Below are positions 52,023 to 61,181 of a stretch of 64,000 nucleotides of DNA, in pieces. The position numbers and the translations under genes are program-made. Each line of letters starts with the position of its first letter. Positions within the stretch are counted from its first letter, which is position 1. The stretch comes from Desulfobulbaceae bacterium BRH_c16a (lineage in GTDB: Bacteria; Desulfobacterota; Desulfobulbia; Desulfobulbales; Desulfocapsaceae), in the NCBI GenBank assembly GCA_000961725.1, contig LADS01000038.1, positions 1 through 64,000 on the forward strand, given 5' to 3'. The notes beneath the pieces were generated by a model, which saw nothing but the letters and a program-made list of their open reading frames with translations, had not been told where the DNA came from and ran no database searches.

Positions 52023-52421
52023 TTACTGAACATCGACATTAAATTTGGCTGTAACGATCTTTTTGTTCCGCAGAATCTTCGTGTTTATAAACCAGGGCCC
52101 GGCCATGGAGAACGTGAGTGGCGTCTTGTATATGCCGTCGCTCAATACTGCGTCTGCCTTATAATTCATCGCCGGCATACCGGGCATGGCCGGCATACCG
52201 AATTCCAGCCGGACTGAAGCATCGGTCACAGGTTGACCGCTGCCGTCTTTGATGGCGATAGTGGCATTGTTCTTGCCGACGACCGGCGGATTCTTGTCGA
52301 TGGTCAGCATAACCTCAAGATCTCCGGCCTTACTGGTTGCCTGGTATTCGGCGGCAATGGCAATACCGGTAAACAAAAAAACTGTGGCAATAAATGTTGT
52401 AAAGAACATTCTGGGATTCAT
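52023..52421 (-). CDS. FixH/YtkA-like periplasmic protein preceding the Cus genes
   Basis: 132 residues. Signal peptide (F-L-F-T-G-I-A-I-A-A-E), then a single immunoglobulin-like domain of the FixH/YtkA-like type with the Met/Pro-rich loop F-G-M-P-A-M-P-G-M-P-A-M near residue 80. Met-rich loops of this kind often bind Cu(I). It is the first gene of the cus operon and takes the place normally held by a CusF metallochaperone, which is not found here; a chaperone role is inferred. RBS-like sequence ATGGAG upstream is modest. Confidence 0.78.
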   Translation of the reverse strand: MNPRMFFTTFIATVFLFTGIAIAAEYQATSKAGDLEVMLTIDKNPPVVGKNNATIAIKDGSGQPVTDASVRLEFGMPAMPGMPAMNYKADAVLSDGIYKTPLTFSMAGPWFINTKILRNKKIVTAKFNVDVQ

Positions 52422-52811
52422 ACATTCTCCATGGATTTGAGTTGGGTTGATTGATGGAACTTATGACAATAACAGTATATGTTCCGGCCTTTAAACGCAA
52501 ATTTCTACATAATTTTTTTTATTATTCTTATTAATTGATGTTAGGTATGCCTATTCTCTGTTTTGTCCTCAAGGGGGTGCGACCAGTAATACTCAGCAAT
52601 TCTTATCTCTTTCGCCCAAGATTAAGCATAAATCATACCAATATTATTTCCAAATTGTAATCTACTGGTTTTACTAGATATACCTTCAAATAAAATATTC
52701 ACCTGTATTACTTGCATTCACATGAGTGTAAAATAATCGGACAGTACTTAAAAAACATGCTCGCCCTTTTGCCTCATTATTGTACAAACCCGTCTGCCCC
52801 GGGCAGCCATC
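52422..52811. other. Gene-free AT-rich region
   Basis: It contains the cus operon promoter region and the 3' side of the phosphatase gene. A CCTCAAGGGGGTG fragment near 52567 resembles part of the dispersed repeat. No gene seen. Confidence 0.35.
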
Positions 52812-54614
52812 TCAACCGATTTTGATCAAGGCAAGGGTGATGTCGTCATTTTGCGGATTCGCACCCCGGAATACAGCTATTTCCTGAACAATGGCCTGAA
52901 GAATTTTTTCCGGCTGAAGTGTGCAGTTATCGGCGAGTATCCTTTTCATGCGTTCCCTGCCGAATTGTTCACCAGCCTGGTTCTCGACCTCCCAGCCTCC
53001 ATCGCTGCCGATGAGGATAAGCTGAACTGCCTTCCCAACCGGCTTCTCATTGTATTCATACTTACAGGTTTCATCGACCCCCAAGGCTATCCCTTTCCCT
53101 TTGAGTTCCGAGAAATCCCCATTCTCCGGACAATAGACAATTGCCGGATCGTGACCGGCACGCACCCAGCTGACAGTTTTTCGCCCTCGGTCCACCTCCA
53201 GATAAAACAGGGTGACAAAATTTCCCGATTTTAACGTGTCCTGACAGAGGAGGCTGTTGACATCACCCATTATCTCGCCAAGATTACCCGGCTGGACCAC
53301 GCGGCCGCGGAGAAGTGCCCGGACAGTAGTCATCAGCAAAGCAGCGCCGATTCCATGCCCCACCACATCTCCCACAACAACTCCGACCTTTTGCTCGTTT
53401 CCGGGAAACCTGAGAATATCGAAGTAGTCTCCACCCGTCTCGTCGCAATAAAGGATGAGGCCATGGGCAACGATTCCCTTGATGGAGACAATATCGTGCG
53501 GCAAGAGGTTCTGTTGCACCTCTCTGGCGACATTCATTGCCTCCTTCAGCAATAGCCTTTGCTGAAGTTGATGGATCATTTTGTTAAAGCTTTTCGTCAG
53601 TTCCCCGACTTCGTCGCGCGATGCAACCGGGAGGGGTGGGCCGAAATGGCCATGGGCCAAATTGTCTGCCGCAGCGGAAAGATTCCTGATTCTTTCCGTG
53701 ATATTACTCGTTGTACCTCGAATGATCAGGAGAATTGCGACAATACCGATAGTAAGAGACAGGATATAAAACAATTTGAACTTGATAACAGGTTGCAGGA
53801 TTTTTTCACCCGGGGCAATAACCACCATGGTCCAGGGCGCTTCGGTGAGACGATAAAAACCGCTGATTTCTCCCGGTGGAGAACCTGGCCCGAATACCGT
53901 GCCGAATTCATTTTTCCCCATTGTTCTCAGGGTATCCCGCTGGAGTGCATCGGTGGATCCGAAAGCCTGCGGCGTAGAATTCCTCTCCGACTCAACAAGT
54001 GACGTGCCGGCCAAAACATTGCCAAAATCATCAATCAGATACGCCTTGTTGCTTTTCCACCAGGGAGCTTTGATTATCTCATTGATGAGGCTATCAAATG
54101 AAATCACCACCTCCACCCTTCCCACAGTCTGATCGTTTTTGCTTTTCAGCTCCGACTCCAGCGAAATAATCCGATTGTTTTCTTGACTGCTGTACCTGGG
54201 CGAACTGACCGTTAACTGATCCAGTTTAGAAAAGTGCATCTCGCCCATCATTGGCTGGTTTCGAATTCCGTAGGATTCGTTTCCGGGAACATTATCCGAC
54301 CACTCGATATTAACGCCGACAATCCCATCAAGCTCTTTTATCTCCTGAAGAATAAAGGAAAAAACCTCCGGGCTTATATCGGCGCCTTCCCTGTTATGCA
54401 AAAGAAGCAACAATTCCTTGGGTTTGCGCATACGCATATCCAGGTGATGGGCCGTGCGCTGCAGCTTGGCTATTGCCGTTTCGCCCCATTGGTTGAGTAG
54501 CACTGTTCGGACAAAGATATATCCGGCAACGGACATGCTCACCAGAAGCAGAAATATTGGCACCAGAATAAAAAATAAGGTCCGTTGTTGTAAGCTCCTG
54601 GGTTGGATCATCAT
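52812..54614 (-). CDS. Membrane sensor PP2C (SpoIIE/RsbU-type) serine phosphatase
   Basis: 600 residues. Membrane helix at about 12-35, an extracytoplasmic sensor region (dCache-like, about 40-280), a second helix at about 285-305, HAMP at about 305-360, a short linker and a PPM/SpoIIE phosphatase domain. Catalytic metal residues are intact: G-G-D-Y-F-D near residue 417, G-D-V-V-G-H-G near 440 and D-D-I-T-L-A-L at the end. Such enzymes dephosphorylate STAS proteins in partner switching. The only STAS/RsbW pair in the window is 19 kb away (33093-33898), so a functional connection is possible but unproven. Confidence 0.88.
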   Translation of the reverse strand: MMIQPRSLQQRTLFFILVPIFLLLVSMSVAGYIFVRTVLLNQWGETAIAKLQRTAHHLDMRMRKPKELLLLLHNREGADISPEVFSFILQEIKELDGIVGVNIEWSDNVPGNESYGIRNQPMMGEMHFSKLDQLTVSSPRYSSQENNRIISLESELKSKNDQTVGRVEVVISFDSLINEIIKAPWWKSNKAYLIDDFGNVLAGTSLVESERNSTPQAFGSTDALQRDTLRTMGKNEFGTVFGPGSPPGEISGFYRLTEAPWTMVVIAPGEKILQPVIKFKLFYILSLTIGIVAILLIIRGTTSNITERIRNLSAAADNLAHGHFGPPLPVASRDEVGELTKSFNKMIHQLQQRLLLKEAMNVAREVQQNLLPHDIVSIKGIVAHGLILYCDETGGDYFDILRFPGNEQKVGVVVGDVVGHGIGAALLMTTVRALLRGRVVQPGNLGEIMGDVNSLLCQDTLKSGNFVTLFYLEVDRGRKTVSWVRAGHDPAIVYCPENGDFSELKGKGIALGVDETCKYEYNEKPVGKAVQLILIGSDGGWEVENQAGEQFGRERMKRILADNCTLQPEKILQAIVQEIAVFRGANPQNDDITLALIKIG

Positions 54615-54638
54615 CTTTCCAAATGCCTGTCGCTATCC

Positions 54639-54676
54639 GACCTGACTGGCGCCCTGAGGAAGGAGCCAGTCAGGTC
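54639..54676. terminator. Strong hairpin between phosphatase and Gly-rich genes
   Basis: Perfect 12-base arms GACCTGACTGGC and GCCAGTCAGGTC, 14-base loop, 42 bases past the stop of the Gly-rich gene. No T-tract, but the stability makes it a likely transcript end. Confidence 0.55.
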
Positions 54677-54717
54677 CAGCCTGCTGCCGGAGGTTATTTT
54701 TGCCGATAAATGGAGAA

Positions 54718-55710
54718 TCACATCATTCCACCGCCGCCACCCGAGCCGCTGCCGCCACCCGAACCGCTGCCGCCGCCCATGCCACCGCCGCCGCCCATAC
54801 CGCCTCCCGAGCTGCTGCCGCTTCCCGAGCTGCTGCCGCTTCCCATGCCACCGGAACTGCCGCTGCCGCCGCTACTGCCACCGCTGCCCGAGGCACCCAT
54901 TCCGCCGCCCATACCTCCTCCCGTCGCACTGCCATGACCTTCCCCCTCGACACTTCCCATGCCATTGCTTAGGCCGCCGGCTCCGGACATCATCCCGCCA
55001 CTGCCGCTTCCTTGCACACCGGTCTGCATGCCTGTGCCGTGGCCCTCAGCCCATCCCGATTCGGTATTTCGGGCAGTGGCTGCCATAATTTCCGCTGATT
55101 GGGGATCCATCATTGAGCCTGTGCTCCCGCTATTTATCTGTTCACCCATGTTGCCCTGCTGCATGGTGCCCTGGCCGCTGCCGCCTGTCATTTGACCGGT
55201 ACCCATAGTCCCTTGGCCACCAGTTGTCATCTGGCCGTTCCCCATCCCACCTTGGCCGCTGCTTGCCATTTGTCCGCCGGCCGAATGCCCGCCGGCCGAA
55301 ACATTCATCCCCAGTTCACCGGCGACCTCAGCCCAGCCTGCACCGGCTGTGTGCATATCGCTGATATCCTTCTCCGATACCCCGGTCATATTGGAAAGCA
55401 TTCCAACATACTTGTCTTCAGCAGCATTAAGCGTCGTTTCAGCAGACATCATCCTGCTTTGATTACCGGACATTTGCACGCGATCCATCTGAATTTCGGC
55501 TTCATTGATATCCATAAGAGCCGCCTGCAGAGACGGATTTGCGGTAGTTGCTTCCTGTCCCGCCATATGTGCTGCCTGCCCTGCCTCGGCTGCATTCGAA
55601 TAGGTTGGCTGAACTTGTGAAATTTCCTGCGCTCCAGCCAGTGTCTGCATACACAGCCCCGAGACAGCAAGGGTTAAAATCATACTTTTGAAGTACCGTT
55701 TCGTTTTCAT
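54718..55710 (-). CDS. Secreted Gly/Ser/Met-rich low-complexity protein
   Basis: 330 residues from ATG 55710 with AGGAGAAAA upstream. Signal peptide M-K-T-K-R...T-L-A-G-A-Q, then a helical domain of about 110 residues containing M-T-G-V-S-E-K-D-I-S-D-M-H near residue 100. More than half the protein is Gly-Met-Gly-Gln and Gly-Ser-Gly-Ser repeats ending in G-G-G-G-G-M-M. The repeat DNA is strongly GC-rich. It could be a surface or matrix protein, or a Met-rich metal binder given the copper genes nearby. Family unknown. It is separated by 51 bases from the TPR lipoprotein gene upstream, so the two may be co-transcribed. Confidence 0.7.
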   Translation of the reverse strand: MKTKRYFKSMILTLAVSGLCMQTLAGAQEISQVQPTYSNAAEAGQAAHMAGQEATTANPSLQAALMDINEAEIQMDRVQMSGNQSRMMSAETTLNAAEDKYVGMLSNMTGVSEKDISDMHTAGAGWAEVAGELGMNVSAGGHSAGGQMASSGQGGMGNGQMTTGGQGTMGTGQMTGGSGQGTMQQGNMGEQINSGSTGSMMDPQSAEIMAATARNTESGWAEGHGTGMQTGVQGSGSGGMMSGAGGLSNGMGSVEGEGHGSATGGGMGGGMGASGSGGSSGGSGSSGGMGSGSSSGSGSSSGGGMGGGGGMGGGSGSGGGSGSGGGGGMM

Positions 55711-55761
55711 GTTTTCTCCTTTTATTGTAGTATTACCGACTGCATCTGACATACTTCGAGC

Positions 55762-56739
55762 TTATTTCCAGTCCGTCAGAAAAACCCGAACCGATTCGTT
55801 TTTAACGTAGGTTTTTTTGCCCTGGATGACTTTTTCCGGCGTGCCAAACCAGCTGATCCGGATGCGATCCGGGCCGATAGCCGGAAAAAGCTTATGCAAG
55901 GTCTCCTTGACTTCTATTGCCCGTTGTTTCGCGAGCTGTTTATCCTTGTCGACATAGACCACAACCTGCAGTGTTCCTCTATTGAGGTTGGAAACGATGG
56001 CCCCGATTAACCGCAATGAAGGATATACAGATATACTGACGCTGCCGGCCGACTGCTGAAACTTGATCTCGGCAAGAGTTACGGTGCGATTGCCGAGAAA
56101 ATGATTTTCATAAGAAAAATCTCCCAGGGCATTGAGATGGTCCGCCGCCTGGCGTGCATGTCGTCCGGCAGGGTACCATTTCAGGTATTCCAGCCAGGCC
56201 TTCTTTGCCGCTGTATCCTTCCCTTCCAGGTCGAGTATCAGGGCCCTGTTATAAAGAGCCGCCGCATTCGTCGGCACCTCTTTCAGGACTGCATCGTATG
56301 CCGTCTTTGCCTGCTTGAATTCCCCGTTTCTCAACCGGAGATGGCCCAGATAGAGATGCGCCTGCGGATGGCGGCCGTTCTGCCGCAAGGCTTTCTCATA
56401 GCTTATCCTTTCGGACTTCCTCTCTCCCAGTTCGCCATAGGAGACCCCCAGCCAGAAGTAATAGTCCGCATTCCCCGGATCAAGGGCGACTGTCTTCTGA
56501 AAATGGGGTAAAGCCTCGGCCGCTTTATTCTGGGCAAGGAGAAAACGTCCCAGGTAGTATTGAGCAATGTCGTTGTCAGGATGCTCTTGCACCACATTTT
56601 TAAAGTATCTTTCCGCCTGAATGTATTCCCCGGTTTCCATATAATGCCCCCCCTTCACCGTATTACTGAGGTCGGCCATACTGCAACCCGAGATAATGCT
56701 CGTCAGGAAGATGAGCGTTATCAGATTCCTGTACATCAT
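55762..56739 (-). CDS. TPR-repeat lipoprotein
   Basis: 325 residues. Lipoprotein signal with lipobox I-S-G-C near residue 19. About five tetratricopeptide repeats occupy residues 30-190 (A-L-P-H-F-Q-K-T-V-A-L-D-P-G-N, Y-N-R-A-L-I-L-D-L). A C-terminal alpha/beta domain has A-K-Q-R-A-I-E-V-K-E-T-L and I-R-I-S-W-F-G-T-P-E, reminiscent of OmpA-type peptidoglycan-binding folds but not clearly so. Likely an assembly or scaffold lipoprotein of the periplasm, upstream of and possibly functionally tied to the Gly-rich secreted protein. Confidence 0.75.
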   Translation of the reverse strand: MMYRNLITLIFLTSIISGCSMADLSNTVKGGHYMETGEYIQAERYFKNVVQEHPDNDIAQYYLGRFLLAQNKAAEALPHFQKTVALDPGNADYYFWLGVSYGELGERKSERISYEKALRQNGRHPQAHLYLGHLRLRNGEFKQAKTAYDAVLKEVPTNAAALYNRALILDLEGKDTAAKKAWLEYLKWYPAGRHARQAADHLNALGDFSYENHFLGNRTVTLAEIKFQQSAGSVSISVYPSLRLIGAIVSNLNRGTLQVVVYVDKDKQLAKQRAIEVKETLHKLFPAIGPDRIRISWFGTPEKVIQGKKTYVKNESVRVFLTDWK

Positions 56740-57091
56740 GTTAGCCTCCTTGATGGATATAAAAAATTGTATGAATCATTCTGGTTTCATACTTTATCTG
56801 CACAAACCGGGCCAGAATGCACTGCCCGCGTCTGTGCCAATCAACTCGTTGTTTTTTCGTAAAAACATTCCAACCGTCAGCTCCTGCAATGGATATTCTT
56901 TGATGTAGTGTAAAATAAATAGACAGTCAGCAAGGAATGACAAAGGCCATTGCGTCCTGTTAATGGACAAACATCATCCGCTTAAGCAGTGCCGGCCATT
57001 ACAGCCGGAGCCGGTCCGAATCACCTCATTATTGACAGATGTGTACCGGTGAACGATTACGATTGAAACCAGCGGAACTGAACCGCCCTGT
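56740..57091. other. Gene-free region next to the IS91 remnant
   Basis: It holds the promoter region of the TPR gene and the left boundary of the IS91-like debris. No gene recognised. Confidence 0.35.
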
Positions 57092-57520
57092 TTGTCGGAA
57101 CGACCGGGTTTTCATGGAATTCGTCTCAGTTGGAGGAAAGGCCGACTAGCCTTGGGGAGTAGCACCGGTCTGCCGGGCATCGATTCCCAGGTCCGGCAAG
57201 TCACCTTGAATGTCAGCTGCCTGGCGGTTGGCGATGCCGAGGCCTCGCTCAAGTATCTTGCCCCTTACGTCTTCCGGGTGGCCATCTCCGATAGCCGCAT
57301 TGTTGCCGCCGAAGGGCGGCAGGTAACATTCTCTTTATCGCAAATCCGGGAGCAACCGCACCAGAAAGATCACTCTCGATGCCATTGAGTTTCTCCGGCG
57401 CTTTCTCCAGCATGTGCTGCCGACCGGGTTCATGAAAGTCCGACATTACGGCTTCATGAACAGTGCCTGCAAACTGTCCCTTGTTCGGCTCCGGCTCCTG
57501 GTTCTCAATCCTTATTGGTT
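57092..57520 (+). pseudogene. IS91-family transposase remnant
   Basis: Two frames together give the C-terminal part of an IS91 transposase: A-S-L-K-Y-L-A-P-Y-V-F-R-V-A-I-S near 57247 in one frame, then L-R-R-F-L-Q-H-V-L-P-T-G-F-M-K-V-R-H-Y-G in another frame from about 57390. The frameshift near 57340-57390 and loss of the N-terminal HUH domain make it inactive. IS91 elements move by rolling circle and often carry neighbouring genes, so it may explain the arrival of the copper ATPase island next to it. Confidence 0.8.
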
Positions 57521-59660
57521 ATGGTTTTATTTTCAGCAACCGCGCATTGATAGCCACAATCACCGTGCTTGCAGACATCAACACCGCGCCCAGCGCAGGA
57601 GTGAGCAGCACGCCCCAGGCGTAAAGCGCTCCGGCGGCCAGCGGAATGGCGAAGGTGTTGTAGCCCGTGGCCCAGAGAAGGTTCTGGATCATCTTCCGAT
57701 ACGTGGCGCGGGAAAGTTGCACGATGGCCACGACATCCAGCGGATTGCTCCGCACCAGAATAACATCGGCGGTTTCCACTGCTACATCGGAACCGGCTCC
57801 AATGGCGATACCCACATCCGCCTGCGCCAGCGCCGGGGCATCGTTCACGCCGTCGCCGGTCATGGCCACCAACACGCCCCGGGACTGGACCTCTTTCACT
57901 TTGGCGGCTTTGTCCTGGGGAAGGACTTCGGCGAAGTATTCATCCAGCCCGACCTGGTCCGAGACCCATTTGGCCGTCGCTTTGTTGTCGCCGGTGAGCA
58001 TCAGGCAGCGGATGTTCAGCGCCTTGAGAGCATCGATGGCTTGCTTCGCCTCGGGTCGGACGATGTCGGCCAGGGCAATCGCTCCTTTCAGTTTCCCGTC
58101 CACGAGGACAAACACGACCGTCTTGCCTTGCGCTTGCAGGGGCTCGACGCGCTCATCGGTGAGCGCGATGTTCTGTTCGCGCAAGAAGCCCGGGCTGACC
58201 ACCTTGACATCCTTGCCCTCGACCCTGCCTTCGGCGCCTTTGCCCGGGATGCTTTTAAAGTTTTCAACGGGCAGCTTCTTTTCCGAAGCAGACGCGATAG
58301 CCCTGGCGATGGGATGTTCGGAATTCGCGTCCACGGAGGCCGCATACTTGCGCAGCGTTTCTTCGTCGATGTCCTCGCCCAGCACCAGGGTTTCGGTCAC
58401 GCCGAAGCGGCCCTCGGTAAGCGTGCCGGTCTTATCAAAAATGATGGCCTGCAGTTTTCTAGCGCCCTCGAAAGCAACCCGACTACGGATGAGCAGGCCG
58501 TTTTTCGCGGCCAAGGCGGTAGAGACGGCCACCACCAACGGCACGGCAAGACCCAGGGCATGCGGGCAGGCGATGACCATCACGGTGACGGTGCGTTCGA
58601 TGGCGAACGCGAACTCCTTGTTCATGAGAACCTGCCAGATCAAGAAGGTAATGACGCCACCTCCCAAGGCAACAATGGTGAGCCACAGCGCGGCGGTGTT
58701 GGCGAGGTCTTGGGTCTTCGATTTGCTTTCCTGGGCCTGTTTGACGAGATCGATGACCTGCGACAGAAACGAATCCTTGCCGGTGCCTTTGACCTCGATG
58801 GTCAACGATCCTTCGCCGTTGATGGCCCCGCCGATGACCTTTCCGCCTTTCTTTTTGCTTACCGGGGTTGATTCCCCGGTAAGCATCGCCTCATTGACCG
58901 AGCTCTCGCCCTCTACAATGACACCGTCCGCTGGAATCTTCTCACCCGGTTTAATTAGGACCTTGTCATCCAATGCCAGCTCGCTCAGCGGAACGTCCTT
59001 CACGCCGCCGTCGGGCATGAGTTTGTGAGCGTCGGAGGGCATGAGTTTGGCCAATTCCTCCAGGGCCTTTGAGGCACCCATCACCGACTTCATCTCGATC
59101 CAATGCCCGAGCAGCATGATGTCCACGAGGGAGGCCAGCTCCCAGAAGAACATCTTGCCGGCCAGGCCGAACACCACGGCGCTGCTGTAGAGATAGGCAG
59201 TGGCAATGGCGACGGCGACCAGCGTCATCATCCCGGGACGGCGGGATTTGAGCTCCTCGAACAAGCCTTTGAGAAACGGCCAGCCGCCATACCAGAAGAC
59301 CGCCGAGGCCAAGCCAAACAGGACGTAGACGTCGCCGGGAAAACGGATGGCTTCTCGCAGTCCCACCAGCGTTTGGAGCATCGGCGAGAGGACGAGAATC
59401 GGCAGGGTCAAGACCAGTGAGATCCAGAACCGTTTCCGGAAATCCGCCACCATGCGGGAATGATGGTCCTGATGGTCCTGATGGTCCGAAGGATCGGAGC
59501 CGGCGTGCTGCAATTGAGTTTCCGCCTCCAACCAATTCTCTTCGGCATGTCCTTGCGGATGGCCCTCCTTCTCATAGATGGCGTAGGCCTTCTTGGCCAC
59601 CTCGTCATGCGCCAACTCAGTTTCGTGGTTATTTTTGGTTTCGTGTTCGTGTTCCTTCAT
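57519..59660 (-). CDS. copB: CopB-type copper-exporting P1B ATPase with N-terminal His-rich DUF2934 segment
   Basis: 713 residues. The first 75 residues hold His-rich stretches and a DUF2934-like segment (V-A-K-K-A-Y-A-I-Y-E-K-E-G-H-P-Q-G). The core P-type ATPase follows: actuator T-G-E-S near residue 255, the ion-binding C-P-H motif in A-C-P-H-A-L-G-L-A of the CopB class, the phosphorylation site D-K-T-G-T-L-T and the hinge G-D-G-V-N-D-A-P-A. CopB enzymes expel copper from the cytoplasm. ATG 59660 has AGGAGATC upstream. The N-terminal His region may bind Cu; fusion of DUF2934 to this ATPase seems unusual. Convergent with the IS91 remnant. Confidence 0.92.
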   Translation of the reverse strand: MKEHEHETKNNHETELAHDEVAKKAYAIYEKEGHPQGHAEENWLEAETQLQHAGSDPSDHQDHQDHHSRMVADFRKRFWISLVLTLPILVLSPMLQTLVGLREAIRFPGDVYVLFGLASAVFWYGGWPFLKGLFEELKSRRPGMMTLVAVAIATAYLYSSAVVFGLAGKMFFWELASLVDIMLLGHWIEMKSVMGASKALEELAKLMPSDAHKLMPDGGVKDVPLSELALDDKVLIKPGEKIPADGVIVEGESSVNEAMLTGESTPVSKKKGGKVIGGAINGEGSLTIEVKGTGKDSFLSQVIDLVKQAQESKSKTQDLANTAALWLTIVALGGGVITFLIWQVLMNKEFAFAIERTVTVMVIACPHALGLAVPLVVAVSTALAAKNGLLIRSRVAFEGARKLQAIIFDKTGTLTEGRFGVTETLVLGEDIDEETLRKYAASVDANSEHPIARAIASASEKKLPVENFKSIPGKGAEGRVEGKDVKVVSPGFLREQNIALTDERVEPLQAQGKTVVFVLVDGKLKGAIALADIVRPEAKQAIDALKALNIRCLMLTGDNKATAKWVSDQVGLDEYFAEVLPQDKAAKVKEVQSRGVLVAMTGDGVNDAPALAQADVGIAIGAGSDVAVETADVILVRSNPLDVVAIVQLSRATYRKMIQNLLWATGYNTFAIPLAAGALYAWGVLLTPALGAVLMSASTVIVAINARLLKIKP

Positions 59661-59682
59661 AGGGGATCTCCTGTCGGTTTTT

Positions 59683-59880
59683 CTAGAGTTCTTGTTCTTC
59701 CATCAAACCTGAGCGACCGCGCTCCGCCATGCTTTCCCGCATCCGCGCCACTCAGGCGCCGGGGATACCCTGCGCGCCGCGGGTATAGAACTCGGGGATC
59801 ACCAGGCGCAGATTGTACGGAAAAAAGGCCTGTTGCGCTCCTTCCTTGCGCCAAACGATCTTTAAATGTAGAGACTCCTC
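59683..59880 (-). pseudogene. C-terminal fragment of an alpha-glucan phosphorylase
   Basis: A 66-codon frame reads Y-N-L-R-L-V-I-P-E-F-Y-T-R-G-A-Q-G-I-P-G-A, then TGA where the family has Trp, then V-A-R-M-R-E-S-M-A. This matches the conserved C-terminal segment of bacterial glycogen/maltodextrin phosphorylases. Everything upstream is missing and the tail is scrambled. It lies between copB and the decayed MFS gene and is a fossil of a carbohydrate-metabolism locus. Confidence 0.55.
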
Positions 59881-60903
59881 AGTCAAAATGCGGACCATCC
59901 TGTCGCCCTCTTTCCAGAAAAACTTTTGCCCCCAGAAAGATTGCGGTAGCCAGCAGAGGGACAGCAGTAGATAGATAAGGTATGTGGATTGACCAAACGA
60001 ATAAAAACCCTCCGGTTACAGGCCCGGCGAATTGGCCGAGGCTGTTGGCAGCGCTTTGAAGGCCCAAAGCGGTTCCCGTTTCAGATCTTCTACTCGCCAG
60101 CGTAGCAAGGGTTGGGATAAGCAAGGCCATGCCAAATGCCAGCACCCCAACCCAAATCAGGATGAAAGTCATGGTCTCTGTCAGCATCAATAAGATCAAC
60201 GCAACGCCAACCATGCCTGAACCGATTGCCAGCAAAAGAATTTCTTTCTTGTAGTCGATGAACCATCCGACTATGGCACCCTGACCAACCGCCATGACTA
60301 AGCCGCAAACTATGAAGACCATACCCATTTGCGCGGGGCCGAACTTCATGACTTGTTGGGCGTGGAGCGCACCACAACGCCGAGCCCGGTTGCAGCGCCA
60401 AGCCATGCCATGCTTTTGCCGCGGTCCGAATCAGAACTCGCGTCTGCAACATAGGCAGTGGCTGTCGGCAAAATGGCTGAGGAAAAAATCCCGCTAAGAA
60501 TTCTTGCAACGTAAAGGGTGACAAGATCTGAGCCTAAGCCGAAAAGGACATTAAAAACCGCATTGCCGCCCAGGCCGGCGAAAAACAGGGGCCGGCGGCC
60601 GATCCTGTCGGACATGGCGCCCCAAAGCGGCGCAAAGAAGAATTGCATCAAAGCAAATACACCGGTCAATGCGCCGACATGAACGGATATCTCCTTCGAA
60701 GTTGCTCCACCGCCCAACGCCATCCGCTCGATGTAGAAAGGCAGTACTGTGAGCGTTACCCCATAGCCGCTCATCACGATGAACATGGATGCAAAGAGAA
60801 TATAAAGGTTTTGTCTGCATTTCCGCTCCTGAAAGCATTCCCCTGCTTTTGCAGCTTTAGCATCTCCGGATATGGCTTTGCCCAATACACGAGCTTTGTT
60901 CAA
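59879..60903 (-). pseudogene. MFS drug/sugar exporter, internal deletion and frameshift
   Basis: The N-terminal frame (60903-60346) gives helices 1-5 with G-A-M-S-D-R-I-G-R-R-P, typical of TetA/DHA1 MFS pumps, and stops at 60346 after G-L-G-V-V-V. A second frame (60406-59879) resumes at H-A-Q-Q-V-M-K-F-G and gives helices 7-12. About 60-70 residues around helix 6 are missing and the frame shifts at the join near 60350-60370. The gene is almost certainly dead. Its neighbours (phosphorylase and HAD fragments) are also broken. Confidence 0.75.
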
Positions 60904-61181
60904 CCCTTGGGTTTGCCAACCCCAAAGTTATAGATGCTGGCTATGGTAGCGCCCGTCAGCCATCCGAGAATGAATATTTCCACCAGCCCCATGGCCATCT
61001 CCCACCACGGCATGTCGGTCCTGATGATGGATGTGACATCGATGCCGTGCATCAGGCTGTTGAAAAAAAGGATGCTCGCCTCTTTTCCCACTGTCCACAT
61101 TACAAACGCGCATCCCAGATAAAGGAGGGCGGATGTGAACCCGAAGGCCATTCCAAATTTTCTGATGTTAATGGTTTCCAT
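60900..61181 (-). CDS. DUF5676-type small membrane protein
   Basis: 93 residues from ATG 61181 with AAGGAGGTGG upstream. Three hydrophobic helices, with the M-H-G-I-D-V-T and F-I-L-G-W-L-T-G-A motifs seen in DUF5676 proteins. This family usually sits beside copper ATPases and similar metal genes, as here. Its start overlaps the end of the upstream small membrane gene (61168-61383) by 14 bases. Its 3' end overlaps the MFS pseudogene by 4 bases. Function unknown. Confidence 0.78.
   Translation of the reverse strand: METINIRKFGMAFGFTSALLYLGCAFVMWTVGKEASILFFNSLMHGIDVTSIIRTDMPWWEMAMGLVEIFILGWLTGATIASIYNFGVGKPKG

Noticed and set aside
54700-54972. Ala/Pro-rich plus-strand frames opposite the Gly-rich gene
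   Set aside because: Antisense of a GC-rich repeat; composition is forced by the Gly-Met/Gly-Ser codons on the other strand.
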